Below are positions 44,300-50,182 of a stretch of 50,182 bases of DNA, piece after piece (the first letter of the stretch is position 1; every line of letters starts with the position of its first letter). Location of the stretch: assembly GCA_015057605.1 (NCBI GenBank), contig SVDX01000019.1:1-50182 (forward strand), written 5' to 3'. The stretch is from Lachnospira sp. Lineage in GTDB: Bacteria; Bacillota; Clostridia; Lachnospirales; Lachnospiraceae. Made by a program: the position numbers and the translations under genes. The notes under the pieces were generated by a model. It ran no database searches and was not told the DNA's origin. It saw only the letters and a list, made by a program, of their open reading frames with translations.

Positions 44300-44325
44300 A
44301 GATAATTGCGCCCCTATGGCGCAAT
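44300..44325. other. Spacer hairpin between tRNA-His and tRNA-Arg
   Basis: A perfect 8-bp stem ATTGCGCC/GGCGCAAT with a 5-nt loop and no T-run. Probably a processing structure in the tRNA precursor. Confidence 0.6.
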
Positions 44326-44333
44326 ACCCTAAG

Positions 44334-44407
<74 letters not shown>

Positions 44408-44412
44408 AAACC

Positions 44413-44430
44413 TTGATGCTTTTGCATCAA
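44413..44430. other. Spacer hairpin between tRNA-Arg and tRNA-Gly
   Basis: A perfect 7-bp stem TTGATGC/GCATCAA with a TTTT loop; no terminator T-run in the direction of transcription. Confidence 0.6.
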
Positions 44431-44432
44431 AA

Positions 44433-44503
44433 AGCGGGTGATGGGAATCGAACCCACGTATCTAGCTTGGAAGGCTAGTGTTCTACCATTGAACTACACC
44501 CGC
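44433..44503 (-). tRNA. tRNA-Gly (anticodon UCC)
   Basis: Acceptor GCGGGTG/CACCCGC with discriminator U; anticodon arm CTAGC-CTTCCAA-GCTAG. Confidence 0.95.
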
Positions 44504-44508
44504 AGAAG

Positions 44509-44583
44509 TCGGGGTGACAGGATTCGAACCTGCGACCTCTTGATCCCAAATCAAGCGCTCTAGCCAAGCTGAGCCACACCCCG
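44509..44583 (-). tRNA. tRNA-Pro (anticodon UGG)
   Basis: Acceptor CGGGGTG/CACCCCG with discriminator A; anticodon arm CTTGA-TTTGGGA-TCAAG. It is the first tRNA of cluster 1. Confidence 0.95.
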
Positions 44584-44596
44584 GTATTAGGTTTTT

Positions 44597-44621
44597 CTTG
44601 CGTCGCTTATCGCAACGCAAG
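44597..44621 (-). other. 5' leader hairpin of tRNA cluster 1
   Basis: A 10-bp stem (CTTGCGTTGC against GCGACGCAAG, one G-U) begins at about the predicted transcription start, so the primary tRNA transcript would open with a stable hairpin. Confidence 0.6.
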
Positions 44622-44625
44622 TGTT

Positions 44626-44654
44626 ATTATATTATATCTAAATTTGTTTGTCAA
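44626..44654 (-). promoter_or_regulatory. Perfect consensus promoter of tRNA cluster 1
   Basis: TTGACA, 17-bp spacer, TATAAT: both hexamers match sigma-A consensus exactly. The -35 lies inside the last codons of rdgB. Confidence 0.92.
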
Positions 44655-45252
44655 CATTTTTTTTGAACTTTTTTAGATTTTTTTTCATTTCTTCCAAAGC
44701 CTTGCCTCTATGGCTTATTTTATTCTTTTCTTCCATTGAAAGTTCTGCTGTTGTTTTACCTAATTCTTCTACTAAAACTATTGGATCATAACCAAAACCA
44801 TTATCTCCACGCGGTTCATCAGCTATAATTCCTTCAATTGTTGCTCTTGTAGTCACAATTTCTCCACTTGGAAATGCAGCTGCTATAGCGCACACAAAGC
44901 GAGCTGTTCTTTTACTTTTTTCAACGCCCTGTAATCTTTCTAAAATAATACGGTTCTTCTCGCTATAAGGCGTATCCTCGCCCAAATATCGTGCAGAATA
45001 TATGCCCGGTTCTTTATTAAGATAATCCACTTCAAGGCCCGAATCATCTGCTAAAACCACTTCTTTTGTAAGTTCCATAATAGTTTTGGCCTTAATAATT
45101 GCATTTTCTTCAAATGTATTTCCATCTTCAACAATATCAACGTCAATGCCTGCGTCCTTAAGCGATAGTATTTCCACATCTAAATCCGCTAAAATAGACT
45201 TGATTTCTTTCATTTTTCCCTGATTTGTTGTTGCAAATATAATTCTATCCAT
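44638..45252 (-). CDS. rdgB: XTP/dITP pyrophosphatase (RdgB/HAM1)
   Basis: This 204-aa enzyme hydrolyses non-canonical purine triphosphates (XTP, ITP) to keep them out of DNA. Motifs: the N-terminal TTNQGKMKEI, LADDSGLEVD, the substrate loop GIYSARYLG, GDNGFGYDPI and SHRGKALEEM. The start overlaps the protease gene stop. There is no terminator before the tRNA promoter; the tRNA promoter sits in its 3' end. Confidence 0.95.
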   Translation of the reverse strand: MDRIIFATTNQGKMKEIKSILADLDVEILSLKDAGIDVDIVEDGNTFEENAIIKAKTIMELTKEVVLADDSGLEVDYLNKEPGIYSARYLGEDTPYSEKNRIILERLQGVEKSKRTARFVCAIAAAFPSGEIVTTRATIEGIIADEPRGDNGFGYDPIVLVEELGKTTAELSMEEKNKISHRGKALEEMKKNLKKFKKNVDKQI

Positions 45253-46979
45253 TATTGTTTCTCCTCTACTTTATTTGTAAACATCTTAAGACATACATTC
45301 CATTTTTTAGTAGCTTCAACATTTTCCCACACTCTTCCATACGAGCTTATATAGCTTTCACCATCATTTATATTGGTAATGGACGTAGAATAGCCAGCTC
45401 TATACTCTACCGCTATAGGATTCTTCGTGTTTGGAGTCTTAATTCTTACTATAACAGCATATTTTTTACCTTCTGTTAGTAATATTTCTTCATCAATTTT
45501 TACAGTGTAATAACCAGCATTTTCAAATTTGCCATTTGTTAATAGTCTTCTATTATTGAGCGATGACGCCTCGTCATTGAAATTCTCAACAAAATACACT
45601 TCATATTCAGTATCCTTGCCTGTTGCATAAAAACTTACTGCCTCAAGTGTCTCATCAGAATTAGCCTTATATACATTTGCAAAATATGCCTGTTCTGATG
45701 AAAATCCGGCTTGACCAACCCAACCGCACATATCACTCTGATATATATTATCATAATTATCATTTGGCTCAATGCCAGTATATACAAGATTATTTACACC
45801 TATATTAGAATCATAGTATGACACATAAAATATACCATCATCGCCAAATGCTGTACCCCAGCTATTTTGGCAAATAAATGCGCCATCTCCCTCAGGAACC
45901 TTCGTAAAATTCTCTTTAGGATAATTATCATCCCAACCAACAATTACAATATCATGATTAGGTCTTTCTTCGCCCTTATAGCAATATGCAGCTTTTTCTC
46001 TATTATAATATTGAGAATATGAGCTTGCAGTCTTTAAGGATGTATATATTGAACTTTGAACACCACCATATAGAAAAACAGTTTTCTTGATTTCTGCAAA
46101 ATCTTTACTTTCTATTATTTGTATTTCTTGAACATGTACCACCGGTTTTAAATTTCCAGGAGTATAATAATCGCCATATGCATCATCAATCGCTAATACA
46201 GGGCCCTTCCATGCCGCCAAATACGAAATTGCCATTGTATAGGTTCCGCCACTAAGCATAGAAACTAGGTGTGGATTGTTAAGAACCATATGTTCTTGTG
46301 AAAAATCATATTTTATATCAGGCATAATACTTGATTCTAATGCTGTTAACGCTGCAAATGCCCAGCATGCGCTAAATTTACCCTGGTCCTTAACATCAGG
46401 CATTCTATTGCTAACCCTATAGTCATAGTAATAAGGTATTGTACTTTCTCCAACCTTCGAATTAACCATAGTAGCAATGTTTGTATTAGTATCAAATGTA
46501 CATATATATCCAAATATTTTTTCAAATACTTCCTGAGGAATATATGTAACGTCGTCAACTTTGACTATTTCATTTTCAAACTCATATTTTTCATCATTAA
46601 CATAGTTTGTCTCATCATTCAGTCCAATCACTACCTTTGATAAGCCCTTTTCAATAACTATTTTATCCTTTCCGTATTCGTTATATGCGCACTCAAACAA
46701 GGAGGTTACTTTATCTGCCGGAATCATAAGAGTTCTATTCTCATTAAAATAGAATTTCTTACTCGCCTTAGTAACATCCTTTCCATCTACAAAAAGTTGT
46801 ATTTCTTTAGCATTAATACTATCAGAAACAACCTTATTCCATTCATTCTGTTCAATCTTATACTGCTCATTTGCTACTACTTTACCCTTGTATGATATAT
46901 CAAATATCTTTATTGAAAGTAGTACAGCCAATAACCCTACGGTCACAATATAGAACCATTTTCTACTCATAATTCTCAT
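45252..46979 (-). CDS. Membrane-anchored papain-like (C1A) cysteine protease
   Basis: This 575-aa protein has an N-terminal signal anchor (about 8-28), an N-terminal beta domain resembling the copper amine oxidase-like family (about 60-175), a C1A peptidase domain (about 180-400) and a C-terminal lectin-like beta domain (about 425-570). The catalytic set is complete: Gln 199 and Cys 205 in DQGKFSACWAFAA, His 342 in NHDIVIVGWDD, Asn 372 in CQNSWG. It acts at the cell surface. It follows the RNA methyltransferase gene by 5 nt. A second ATG 9 nt downstream is an alternative start. Confidence 0.9.
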   Translation of the reverse strand: MRIMSRKWFYIVTVGLLAVLLSIKIFDISYKGKVVANEQYKIEQNEWNKVVSDSINAKEIQLFVDGKDVTKASKKFYFNENRTLMIPADKVTSLFECAYNEYGKDKIVIEKGLSKVVIGLNDETNYVNDEKYEFENEIVKVDDVTYIPQEVFEKIFGYICTFDTNTNIATMVNSKVGESTIPYYYDYRVSNRMPDVKDQGKFSACWAFAALTALESSIMPDIKYDFSQEHMVLNNPHLVSMLSGGTYTMAISYLAAWKGPVLAIDDAYGDYYTPGNLKPVVHVQEIQIIESKDFAEIKKTVFLYGGVQSSIYTSLKTASSYSQYYNREKAAYCYKGEERPNHDIVIVGWDDNYPKENFTKVPEGDGAFICQNSWGTAFGDDGIFYVSYYDSNIGVNNLVYTGIEPNDNYDNIYQSDMCGWVGQAGFSSEQAYFANVYKANSDETLEAVSFYATGKDTEYEVYFVENFNDEASSLNNRRLLTNGKFENAGYYTVKIDEEILLTEGKKYAVIVRIKTPNTKNPIAVEYRAGYSTSITNINDGESYISSYGRVWENVEATKKWNVCLKMFTNKVEEKQ

Positions 46980-46984
46980 CCAAT

Positions 46985-48133
46985 CTACATTTGCTTTTTA
47001 GGAGGCTTAGGACCTAAAAACTGGTAATAATACGTCTTTAACATACCATTATAAATCTTTCTATTTTTATCTGCCTTTCTCTCCATATATTTTTCAGTAT
47101 CCTCATATGAAGTAATAATATATGCAGACCATGAATCTAATGCCTTAAACTGTTTACCTAAAGCACCATAAATAGCCGGCAAATCAGCTTTTTCCTCAAG
47201 TCTTTCACCATATGGTGGATTAGTTATAATAAATCCATATTTTTTAGCATGACTCAATTCAGCCACAGGTCTTTGCTGGAAATGTATCATTCCATCAACA
47301 CCCGCTTTTAACGCGTTATCACGTGCGATTCGAATCATTTTAGCATCAATATCATAGCCCTGAATTTCTGTCTTAACACTCTTATCTATGACATCATGTG
47401 CCTCATCCATTACATCATACCATTCCTTCTTTGGAATAATATTATTCCAATTTTCAGAAATAAATTCTCTGTTAATTCCTGGTGCAATATTAGCTGCAAT
47501 CAAAGCCGCTTCAATAGGAAATGTTCCGCTACCACAAAATGGATCCACTAATATTCTATCTGCTTTCCATGGTGTCAGCATAATAAGTGCCGCCGCCAAA
47601 GTCTCTGAAATAGGTGCTGCCCCTGCTATACTTCTGTATCCTCTTTTATGTAATGAGTCACCCGATGTATCTATTCCAATTATAACCTCATCCTTTATAA
47701 TATTCACACGGATAGGATATTTATTACCATTCTCTTCAAACCAATTAAGTTTGTACTTTGTTTTCAATCTTTCTACTATAGCCTTCTTTACAATAGATTG
47801 TATATCAGAGCTACTAAACAATTTACTATTTACTGAATTAGCCTTAGTTATAGGGAAATTACCGTTAGCTGGCAAAAATTCCTCCCATGGCAATTCCTTA
47901 GTTTTATCGAACAATTCAGTAAATGTAAACGCTTTAAATCTGCCTACCTGAATAAGCACACGCTCAGCAGTTCTTAAAAATATATTTGCACGACATACAG
48001 CCTCAGCATCTCCAATAAATGTAACCTTGCCGTCTTCAACCTTACTTATATCATATCCTAAATCAATAATCTCTTTTTTTAGTACTGATTCCAAGCCAAA
48101 ATGGCATGGCACAACCAATTCAAATCTGTTCAT
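46985..48133 (-). CDS. THUMP-domain class I SAM-dependent RNA methyltransferase (YpsC/RlmL-like)
   Basis: This 382-aa enzyme has an N-terminal ferredoxin-like and THUMP region (about 1-155) and a Rossmann methyltransferase domain with DPFCGSGTFPIEAALIA (motif I) and the N2-guanine motif TNPPYGER. It resembles the N-terminal half of E. coli RlmL, which makes m2G in 23S rRNA; the exact target is not proven. The ribosome binding site AAGGAGAA is strong. Confidence 0.92.
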   Translation of the reverse strand: MNRFELVVPCHFGLESVLKKEIIDLGYDISKVEDGKVTFIGDAEAVCRANIFLRTAERVLIQVGRFKAFTFTELFDKTKELPWEEFLPANGNFPITKANSVNSKLFSSSDIQSIVKKAIVERLKTKYKLNWFEENGNKYPIRVNIIKDEVIIGIDTSGDSLHKRGYRSIAGAAPISETLAAALIMLTPWKADRILVDPFCGSGTFPIEAALIAANIAPGINREFISENWNNIIPKKEWYDVMDEAHDVIDKSVKTEIQGYDIDAKMIRIARDNALKAGVDGMIHFQQRPVAELSHAKKYGFIITNPPYGERLEEKADLPAIYGALGKQFKALDSWSAYIITSYEDTEKYMERKADKNRKIYNGMLKTYYYQFLGPKPPKKQM

Positions 48134-48161
48134 TACTTTCTCCTTAAAGCGTTATATTATA

Positions 48162-48190
48162 ATAGTAAAGCCTTAAAGTTTTAATGTCAA
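48162..48190 (-). promoter_or_regulatory. Promoter of the methyltransferase-protease-rdgB operon
   Basis: TTGACA, 17-bp spacer, TACTAT. A better -10 (TATAAT) lies 6 nt further downstream but at a 23-bp spacing. Confidence 0.5.
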
Positions 48191-48194
48191 TCTT

Positions 48195-48503
48195 TTATTT
48201 TCTACCAATCCAGTTATTTCCTCTATATAGGCCAATTCCACCTACTAAAGAAACTGCCTGATATCCCATTTCGTCAAATCTTTTTGCAGCCAATAGACTA
48301 TTACCACCTCTGTCACAATAAAAAATAATCATTTTCTCTTTATTAATAATGCAATCAAGTCCTTCTATCCTATCAAACGTACAGTTTATAGCTCCCTTTA
48401 TATGACCTTTTAAGTATTTCTCCTTAGTTCTAAGATCAACTATTTCACAATAGCTCTTTTCAACAAATTCATCCAATTCTTTAACTGATATTGTTTCAAA
48501 CAT
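48195..48503 (-). CDS. Rhodanese-like domain protein
   Basis: This 102-aa single-domain rhodanese has the active-site loop YCDRGGNSLLAA (Cys 63) and the typical VDLRTKEKYLKGHIKGAIN motif. It probably handles persulfide sulfur or acts as a sulfur carrier; the partner is unknown. A modest ribosome binding site (TTGGAG) precedes the ATG. No clear terminator separates it from the methyltransferase gene. Confidence 0.92.
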   Translation of the reverse strand: MFETISVKELDEFVEKSYCEIVDLRTKEKYLKGHIKGAINCTFDRIEGLDCIINKEKMIIFYCDRGGNSLLAAKRFDEMGYQAVSLVGGIGLYRGNNWIGRK

Positions 48504-48561
48504 AAATACTCCAATATAGTTTATTTATATTATAATATATATTTTTCCAATAAATGTTATT

Positions 48562-48594
48562 AAAAAAGAGGCTTTAAAGAAAACCTTTAAAGCC
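48562..48594. terminator. Terminator after the Asn/Ser-rich small protein
   Basis: A 10-bp perfect stem (GGCTTTAAAG/CTTTAAAGCC) with T-runs on both strands. Confidence 0.85.
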
Positions 48595-48607
48595 CCTATT
48601 TTTTTTA

Positions 48608-48763
48608 CTATCTGCAATCTTTAGCTGCATTTGATGCATTTTTGCTTGCATTCTTTGATGCATTTGATGAATTTGATGCATTAGTTGAATTCGATGCGTT
48701 CTTAGCATCATTAGTTGTAGAATTTTTACTCATATTTTTTAAATCATTTTTAGAGTTTGTCAT
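48608..48763 (-). CDS. Asn/Ser/Ala/Lys-rich small protein
   Basis: This 51-aa low-complexity protein consists of repeated NASN/NASK units (KNASNSTNASNSSNASKNAS) and ends in KDCR. Composition recalls gamma-type spore proteins, but no GPR site is visible. A very strong ribosome binding site (AGGAGGGGAA) and a dedicated terminator argue for a real, well-translated gene. The open frame extends upstream, but the ATG at 48763 is clearly better. A TACAAT preceded by TGG lies about 40 nt upstream as a possible -10. Confidence 0.65.
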   Translation of the reverse strand: MTNSKNDLKNMSKNSTTNDAKNASNSTNASNSSNASKNASKNASNAAKDCR

Positions 48764-48861
48764 ATAAATTCCCCTCCTATTTTTAAAAATTCGTACACGA
48801 TTATTGTACCAATAATTCATTTTTATATACTATCTATTTTTATTTTTAATAAAAAAACCAC

Positions 48862-48890
48862 TTGTAAAAATCGACAAAATGTACTATAAT
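48862..48890 (+). promoter_or_regulatory. Promoter of the candidate small RNA
   Basis: TTGTAA, 17-bp spacer, TATAAT on the plus strand; no protein gene follows. It shares the 15-nt AAAATGTACTATAAT end with the purO promoter. Confidence 0.8.
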
Positions 48891-48896
48891 AACTTT

Positions 48897-48998
48897 AGTA
48901 AGAGACATCTATGATTTTTCTTACATTATAACCCCTTATTAATTATTTATACTCCCCTCATCGAAATAGCACTAGTCTCTAGTGTTATTTCTCTTTTT
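48897..48998 (+). ncRNA. Candidate small regulatory RNA with C-rich motifs
   Basis: The predicted transcript starts near 48897 and ends at a 13-bp terminator hairpin at 48963-48991 followed by TCTTTTT. The 5' end can fold (GTAAGA/TCTTAC). The middle is AU-rich and unpaired with two C-rich patches, AACCCCTT and ACTCCCCTC, complementary to Shine-Dalgarno sequences. Only a six-codon ORF is present. This architecture is typical of Gram-positive trans-acting small RNAs such as RsaE/RoxS, but I see no clear homology to a known family. Confidence 0.6.
48963..48998 (+). terminator. Terminator of the candidate small RNA
   Basis: A 13-bp stem with one G-U pair (GAAATAGCACTAG/CTAGTGTTATTTC), a TCT loop and TCTTTTT on the plus strand. 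Confidence 0.85.
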
Positions 48999-49104
48999 AT
49001 CCCCCTTTTTTACAAAACATGATAATTTATCATAGAAGAATAAAGTGATCTTCCATAAGTGTTCTTCTTTTACAGGAAAGGTTTCTTTAGAGGGATCCCT
49101 ATTA

Positions 49105-49141
49105 AACAAAAAAGCGTATTTAGTTAAACTAAATACGCTTT
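49105..49141 (-). terminator. Terminator of the rRNA-tRNA cluster 2 operon
   Basis: A 13-bp stem (AAAGCGTATTTAG/CTAAATACGCTTT) with a 5-nt loop and TTTTTT on the minus strand, just after tRNA-Arg. The tail TTTGTTTAATAGG resembles the one after cluster 1. Confidence 0.9.
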
Positions 49142-49144
49142 TAA

Positions 49145-49218
49145 TGTATGTTAGAGGATTCGAACCCCCGACCTTCTGGTCCGTAGCCAGACGCTCTATC
49201 CAGCTGAGCTAAACATAC
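49145..49218 (-). tRNA. tRNA-Arg (anticodon ACG)
   Basis: Acceptor GTATGTT/AACATAC with discriminator A; anticodon arm TCTGG-CTACGGA-CCAGA. A34 is expected to be edited to inosine. Last tRNA of cluster 2. Confidence 0.95.
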
Positions 49219-49231
49219 ATAATTATTGACA

Positions 49232-49259
49232 AAAAGTAATAGCAAGGGCTATTACTTTT
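49232..49259 (-). other. Terminator-like hairpin inside tRNA cluster 2
   Basis: A 12-bp perfect stem AAAAGTAATAGC/GCTATTACTTTT with a 4-nt loop and a TTTTTG run on the minus strand lies between tRNA-Leu(UAA) and tRNA-Arg(ACG). Confidence 0.7.
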
Positions 49260-49261
49260 AA

Positions 49262-49345
49262 TGCCGGCGACCGGACTTGAACCGGTATGAGTGTTACCTC
49301 GCAGGATTTTAAGTCCTGTGCGTCTGCCTATTCCGCCACGCCGGC
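49262..49345 (-). tRNA. tRNA-Leu (anticodon UAA)
   Basis: Class II tRNA with long variable arm; acceptor GCCGGCG/CGCCGGC; anticodon arm CAGGA-CTTAAAA-TCCTG. Confidence 0.95.
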
Positions 49346-49350
49346 ATAAG

Positions 49351-49423
49351 TGGGACCAATAGGGCTCGAACCTATGACCCCCTGCTTGTAAGGCAGGTGC
49401 TCTCCCAGCTGAGCTATGATCCC
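49351..49423 (-). tRNA. tRNA-Val (anticodon UAC)
   Basis: Acceptor GGGATCA/TGGTCCC with discriminator A; anticodon arm CCTGC-CTTACAA-GCAGG. Confidence 0.95.
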
Positions 49424-49469
49424 AAATATTATTTTAATGGGAAAACACATAGTATCTTCCCATCTTTAA

Positions 49470-49543
49470 CGACCCGAATGGGGCTCGAACCCACGACCTC
49501 CGCCGTGACAGGGCGGCGCTCTAACCAACTGAGCCACCGGGCC
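49470..49543 (-). tRNA. tRNA-Asp (anticodon GUC)
   Basis: Acceptor GGCCCGG against TCGGGTC with discriminator G; anticodon arm CCGCC-CTGTCAC-GGCGG. Confidence 0.95.
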
Positions 49544-49573
49544 AAATAAATTTATTAATTGAAGTATACCAAA

Positions 49574-49647
49574 TGGACCCTCAGGGACTCGAACCCAGGA
49601 CCGACCGGTTATGAGCCGGTTGCTCTAACCAACTGAGCTAAAGGTCC
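49574..49647 (-). tRNA. tRNA-Ile2 (anticodon CAU, lysidine type)
   Basis: The anticodon is CAU, but the body (GGACCTT TAGCTCAGTTGGTTAGAGCA) matches the Bacillus minor tRNA-Ile rather than elongator or initiator tRNA-Met; the initiator features (unpaired position 1-72, three G-C pairs in the anticodon stem) are absent. It would need TilS to convert C34 to lysidine. Automated tools may label it tRNA-Met. Confidence 0.85.
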
Positions 49648-49675
49648 GTAGTAACCAGAGTTATTTGGTTACAAA

Positions 49676-49748
49676 AGCCGACGACCGGACTTGAACCGGT
49701 AACCTGCTGATTACAAGTCAGCTGCTCTGCCAATTGAGCCACGTCGGC
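49676..49748 (-). tRNA. tRNA-Thr (anticodon UGU)
   Basis: Acceptor GCCGACG/CGTCGGC with discriminator U; anticodon arm GCTGA-CTTGTAA-TCAGC. Confidence 0.95.
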
Positions 49749-49771
49749 ATAATATGTTGTATACTTCAAAA

Positions 49772-49843
49772 TGACTCCAACGGGAATCGAACCCGTGTTA
49801 CCGCCGTGAAAGGGCGATGTCTTAACCGCTTGACCATGGAGCC
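49772..49843 (-). tRNA. tRNA-Glu (anticodon UUC)
   Basis: Acceptor GGCTCCA/TGGAGTC with discriminator A; anticodon loop CTTTCAC. Confidence 0.95.
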
Positions 49844-49865
49844 TTATTTATTAGCTTTCGCTAAA

Positions 49866-49938
49866 CTCCCCGTGTTGGACTTGAACCAACGACATCATGA
49901 TTAACAGTCATGCGCTCTACCGACTGAGCTAACGAGGA
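49866..49938 (-). tRNA. tRNA-Asn (anticodon GUU)
   Basis: Acceptor TCCTCGT/ACGGGGA with discriminator G; anticodon arm CATGA-CTGTTAA-TCATG. It is the first tRNA after the 23S gene, about 130 nt from it. Confidence 0.95.
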
Positions 49939-50070
49939 TTATTTTCTTATGAAAGTAATCATACCTTCAAAACTACACATTAACTATCTTCTTTAACATC
50001 CGTTACCTCTTAGATAACTTCCTCTTTCCTAACCTAACTACCTTGCAAAGAATTCTTCCTTCCTTGCTTT

Positions 50071-50182
50071 GGTCAAGCCCTCGACCTATTAGTATTAATC
50101 AGCTACATGTGTTACCACACTTCCACCTTTAACCTATCTACCTCGTCGTCTTCAAGGGGTCTTACTGCTTTCGCATGGGATA
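50071..50182 (-). rRNA. 23S ribosomal RNA, 3' end (partial)
   Basis: On the minus strand the window edge holds the universal 3' terminal part of 23S rRNA, including GTAAGACCCCTTGAAGACGA and CTAATAGGTCGAGGGCTTGACC. The gene continues beyond the window. The mature 3' end is near 50069-50071. The next gene downstream is tRNA-Asn; no 5S rRNA lies between. Confidence 0.95.

Larger units (their letters stand above)
48764..49144. other. Non-coding intergenic region with a candidate small RNA
   Basis: About 380 nt with no credible ORF. It holds the divergent upstream region of the small Asn/Ser-rich gene, a plus-strand promoter, the putative RNA and its terminator (48862-48998), a second weak stem (AGAAGAA/TTCTTCT, about 49040-49076), and the terminator of tRNA cluster 2. 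Confidence 0.7.

Noticed and set aside
48907-48935. A six-codon ORF in the candidate small RNA
   Set aside because: Too short, with no good ribosome binding site; it does not support a leader peptide because no gene follows on that strand.

Overview
The window is AT-rich DNA from an endospore-forming member of the Firmicutes, most likely a Lachnospiraceae-type clostridium. The evidence is the spoIIA-sigF-spoVA locus, an alpha/beta-type SASP, a purine pathway split into a stand-alone AICAR transformylase and a PurO-type IMP cyclohydrolase, a type III glutamine synthetase, DUF4364 and DUF368 proteins, and clostridial codon use. The family assignment is inference. No prophage, transposase, CRISPR array or integrase was found. 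Most genes lie on the minus strand.

Layout. 1-4.6 kb: forespore genes read leftward in the order spoIIAA-spoIIAB-sigF, a terminator, then spoVAA-AB-AC-AD-AE and a final terminator. 4.6-7.3 kb: folC, a small acidic protein and a membrane-anchored TPR protein. 7.4-9.3 kb: a hypothetical gene and mgtE. 9.4-19.3 kb: a long leftward array of envelope genes. It holds three paralogous membrane-anchored proteins built from a duplicated beta-rich module, an unknown gene, a 7TM HD-GYP protein, a GNAT acetyltransferase, a large HExxH ectoprotein, and an ECF sigma factor with an RsgI-like anti-sigma factor. 19.5-26.7 kb: a DUF368 (PopT-type) transporter, DUF2809, an AEC transporter, purH/purO, and malic enzyme with a radical SAM protein and DUF4364. 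26.7-34.2 kb: a lipoprotein, engB-clpX-clpP-tig, hisS, a SASP and a DJ-1 protein. 34.4-40.1 kb: a CYTH protein, a WYL regulator, a cytoplasmic chemoreceptor with a CZB zinc domain, and two convergent surface hydrolases (PIG-L and SGNH). 40.1-48.8 kb: glnN, a membrane protein, nudC, seven tRNAs, rdgB, a papain-like ectoprotease, a THUMP-type RNA methyltransferase, a rhodanese and a tiny Asn/Ser-rich protein. 49.1-50.2 kb: nine tRNAs following the 3' end of a 23S rRNA gene, with no 5S gene between them.

Promoters are mostly sigma-A type with 17-bp spacers, and intrinsic terminators separate most units, so transcription units can be drawn with fair confidence. The strongest undescribed candidate is a non-coding transcript of about 100 nt at 48.9-49.0 kb on the plus strand. 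It has a near-consensus promoter, a 5' hairpin, two C-rich single-stranded patches able to pair with Shine-Dalgarno sequences, and a terminator, with no credible ORF. Other points of interest are the beta-module paralog family with its neighbouring sigma/anti-sigma pair, a GC-rich 112-bp element bounded by inverted repeats beside the first tRNA cluster, and a sigF stop codon that forms the exact triloop of its terminator.
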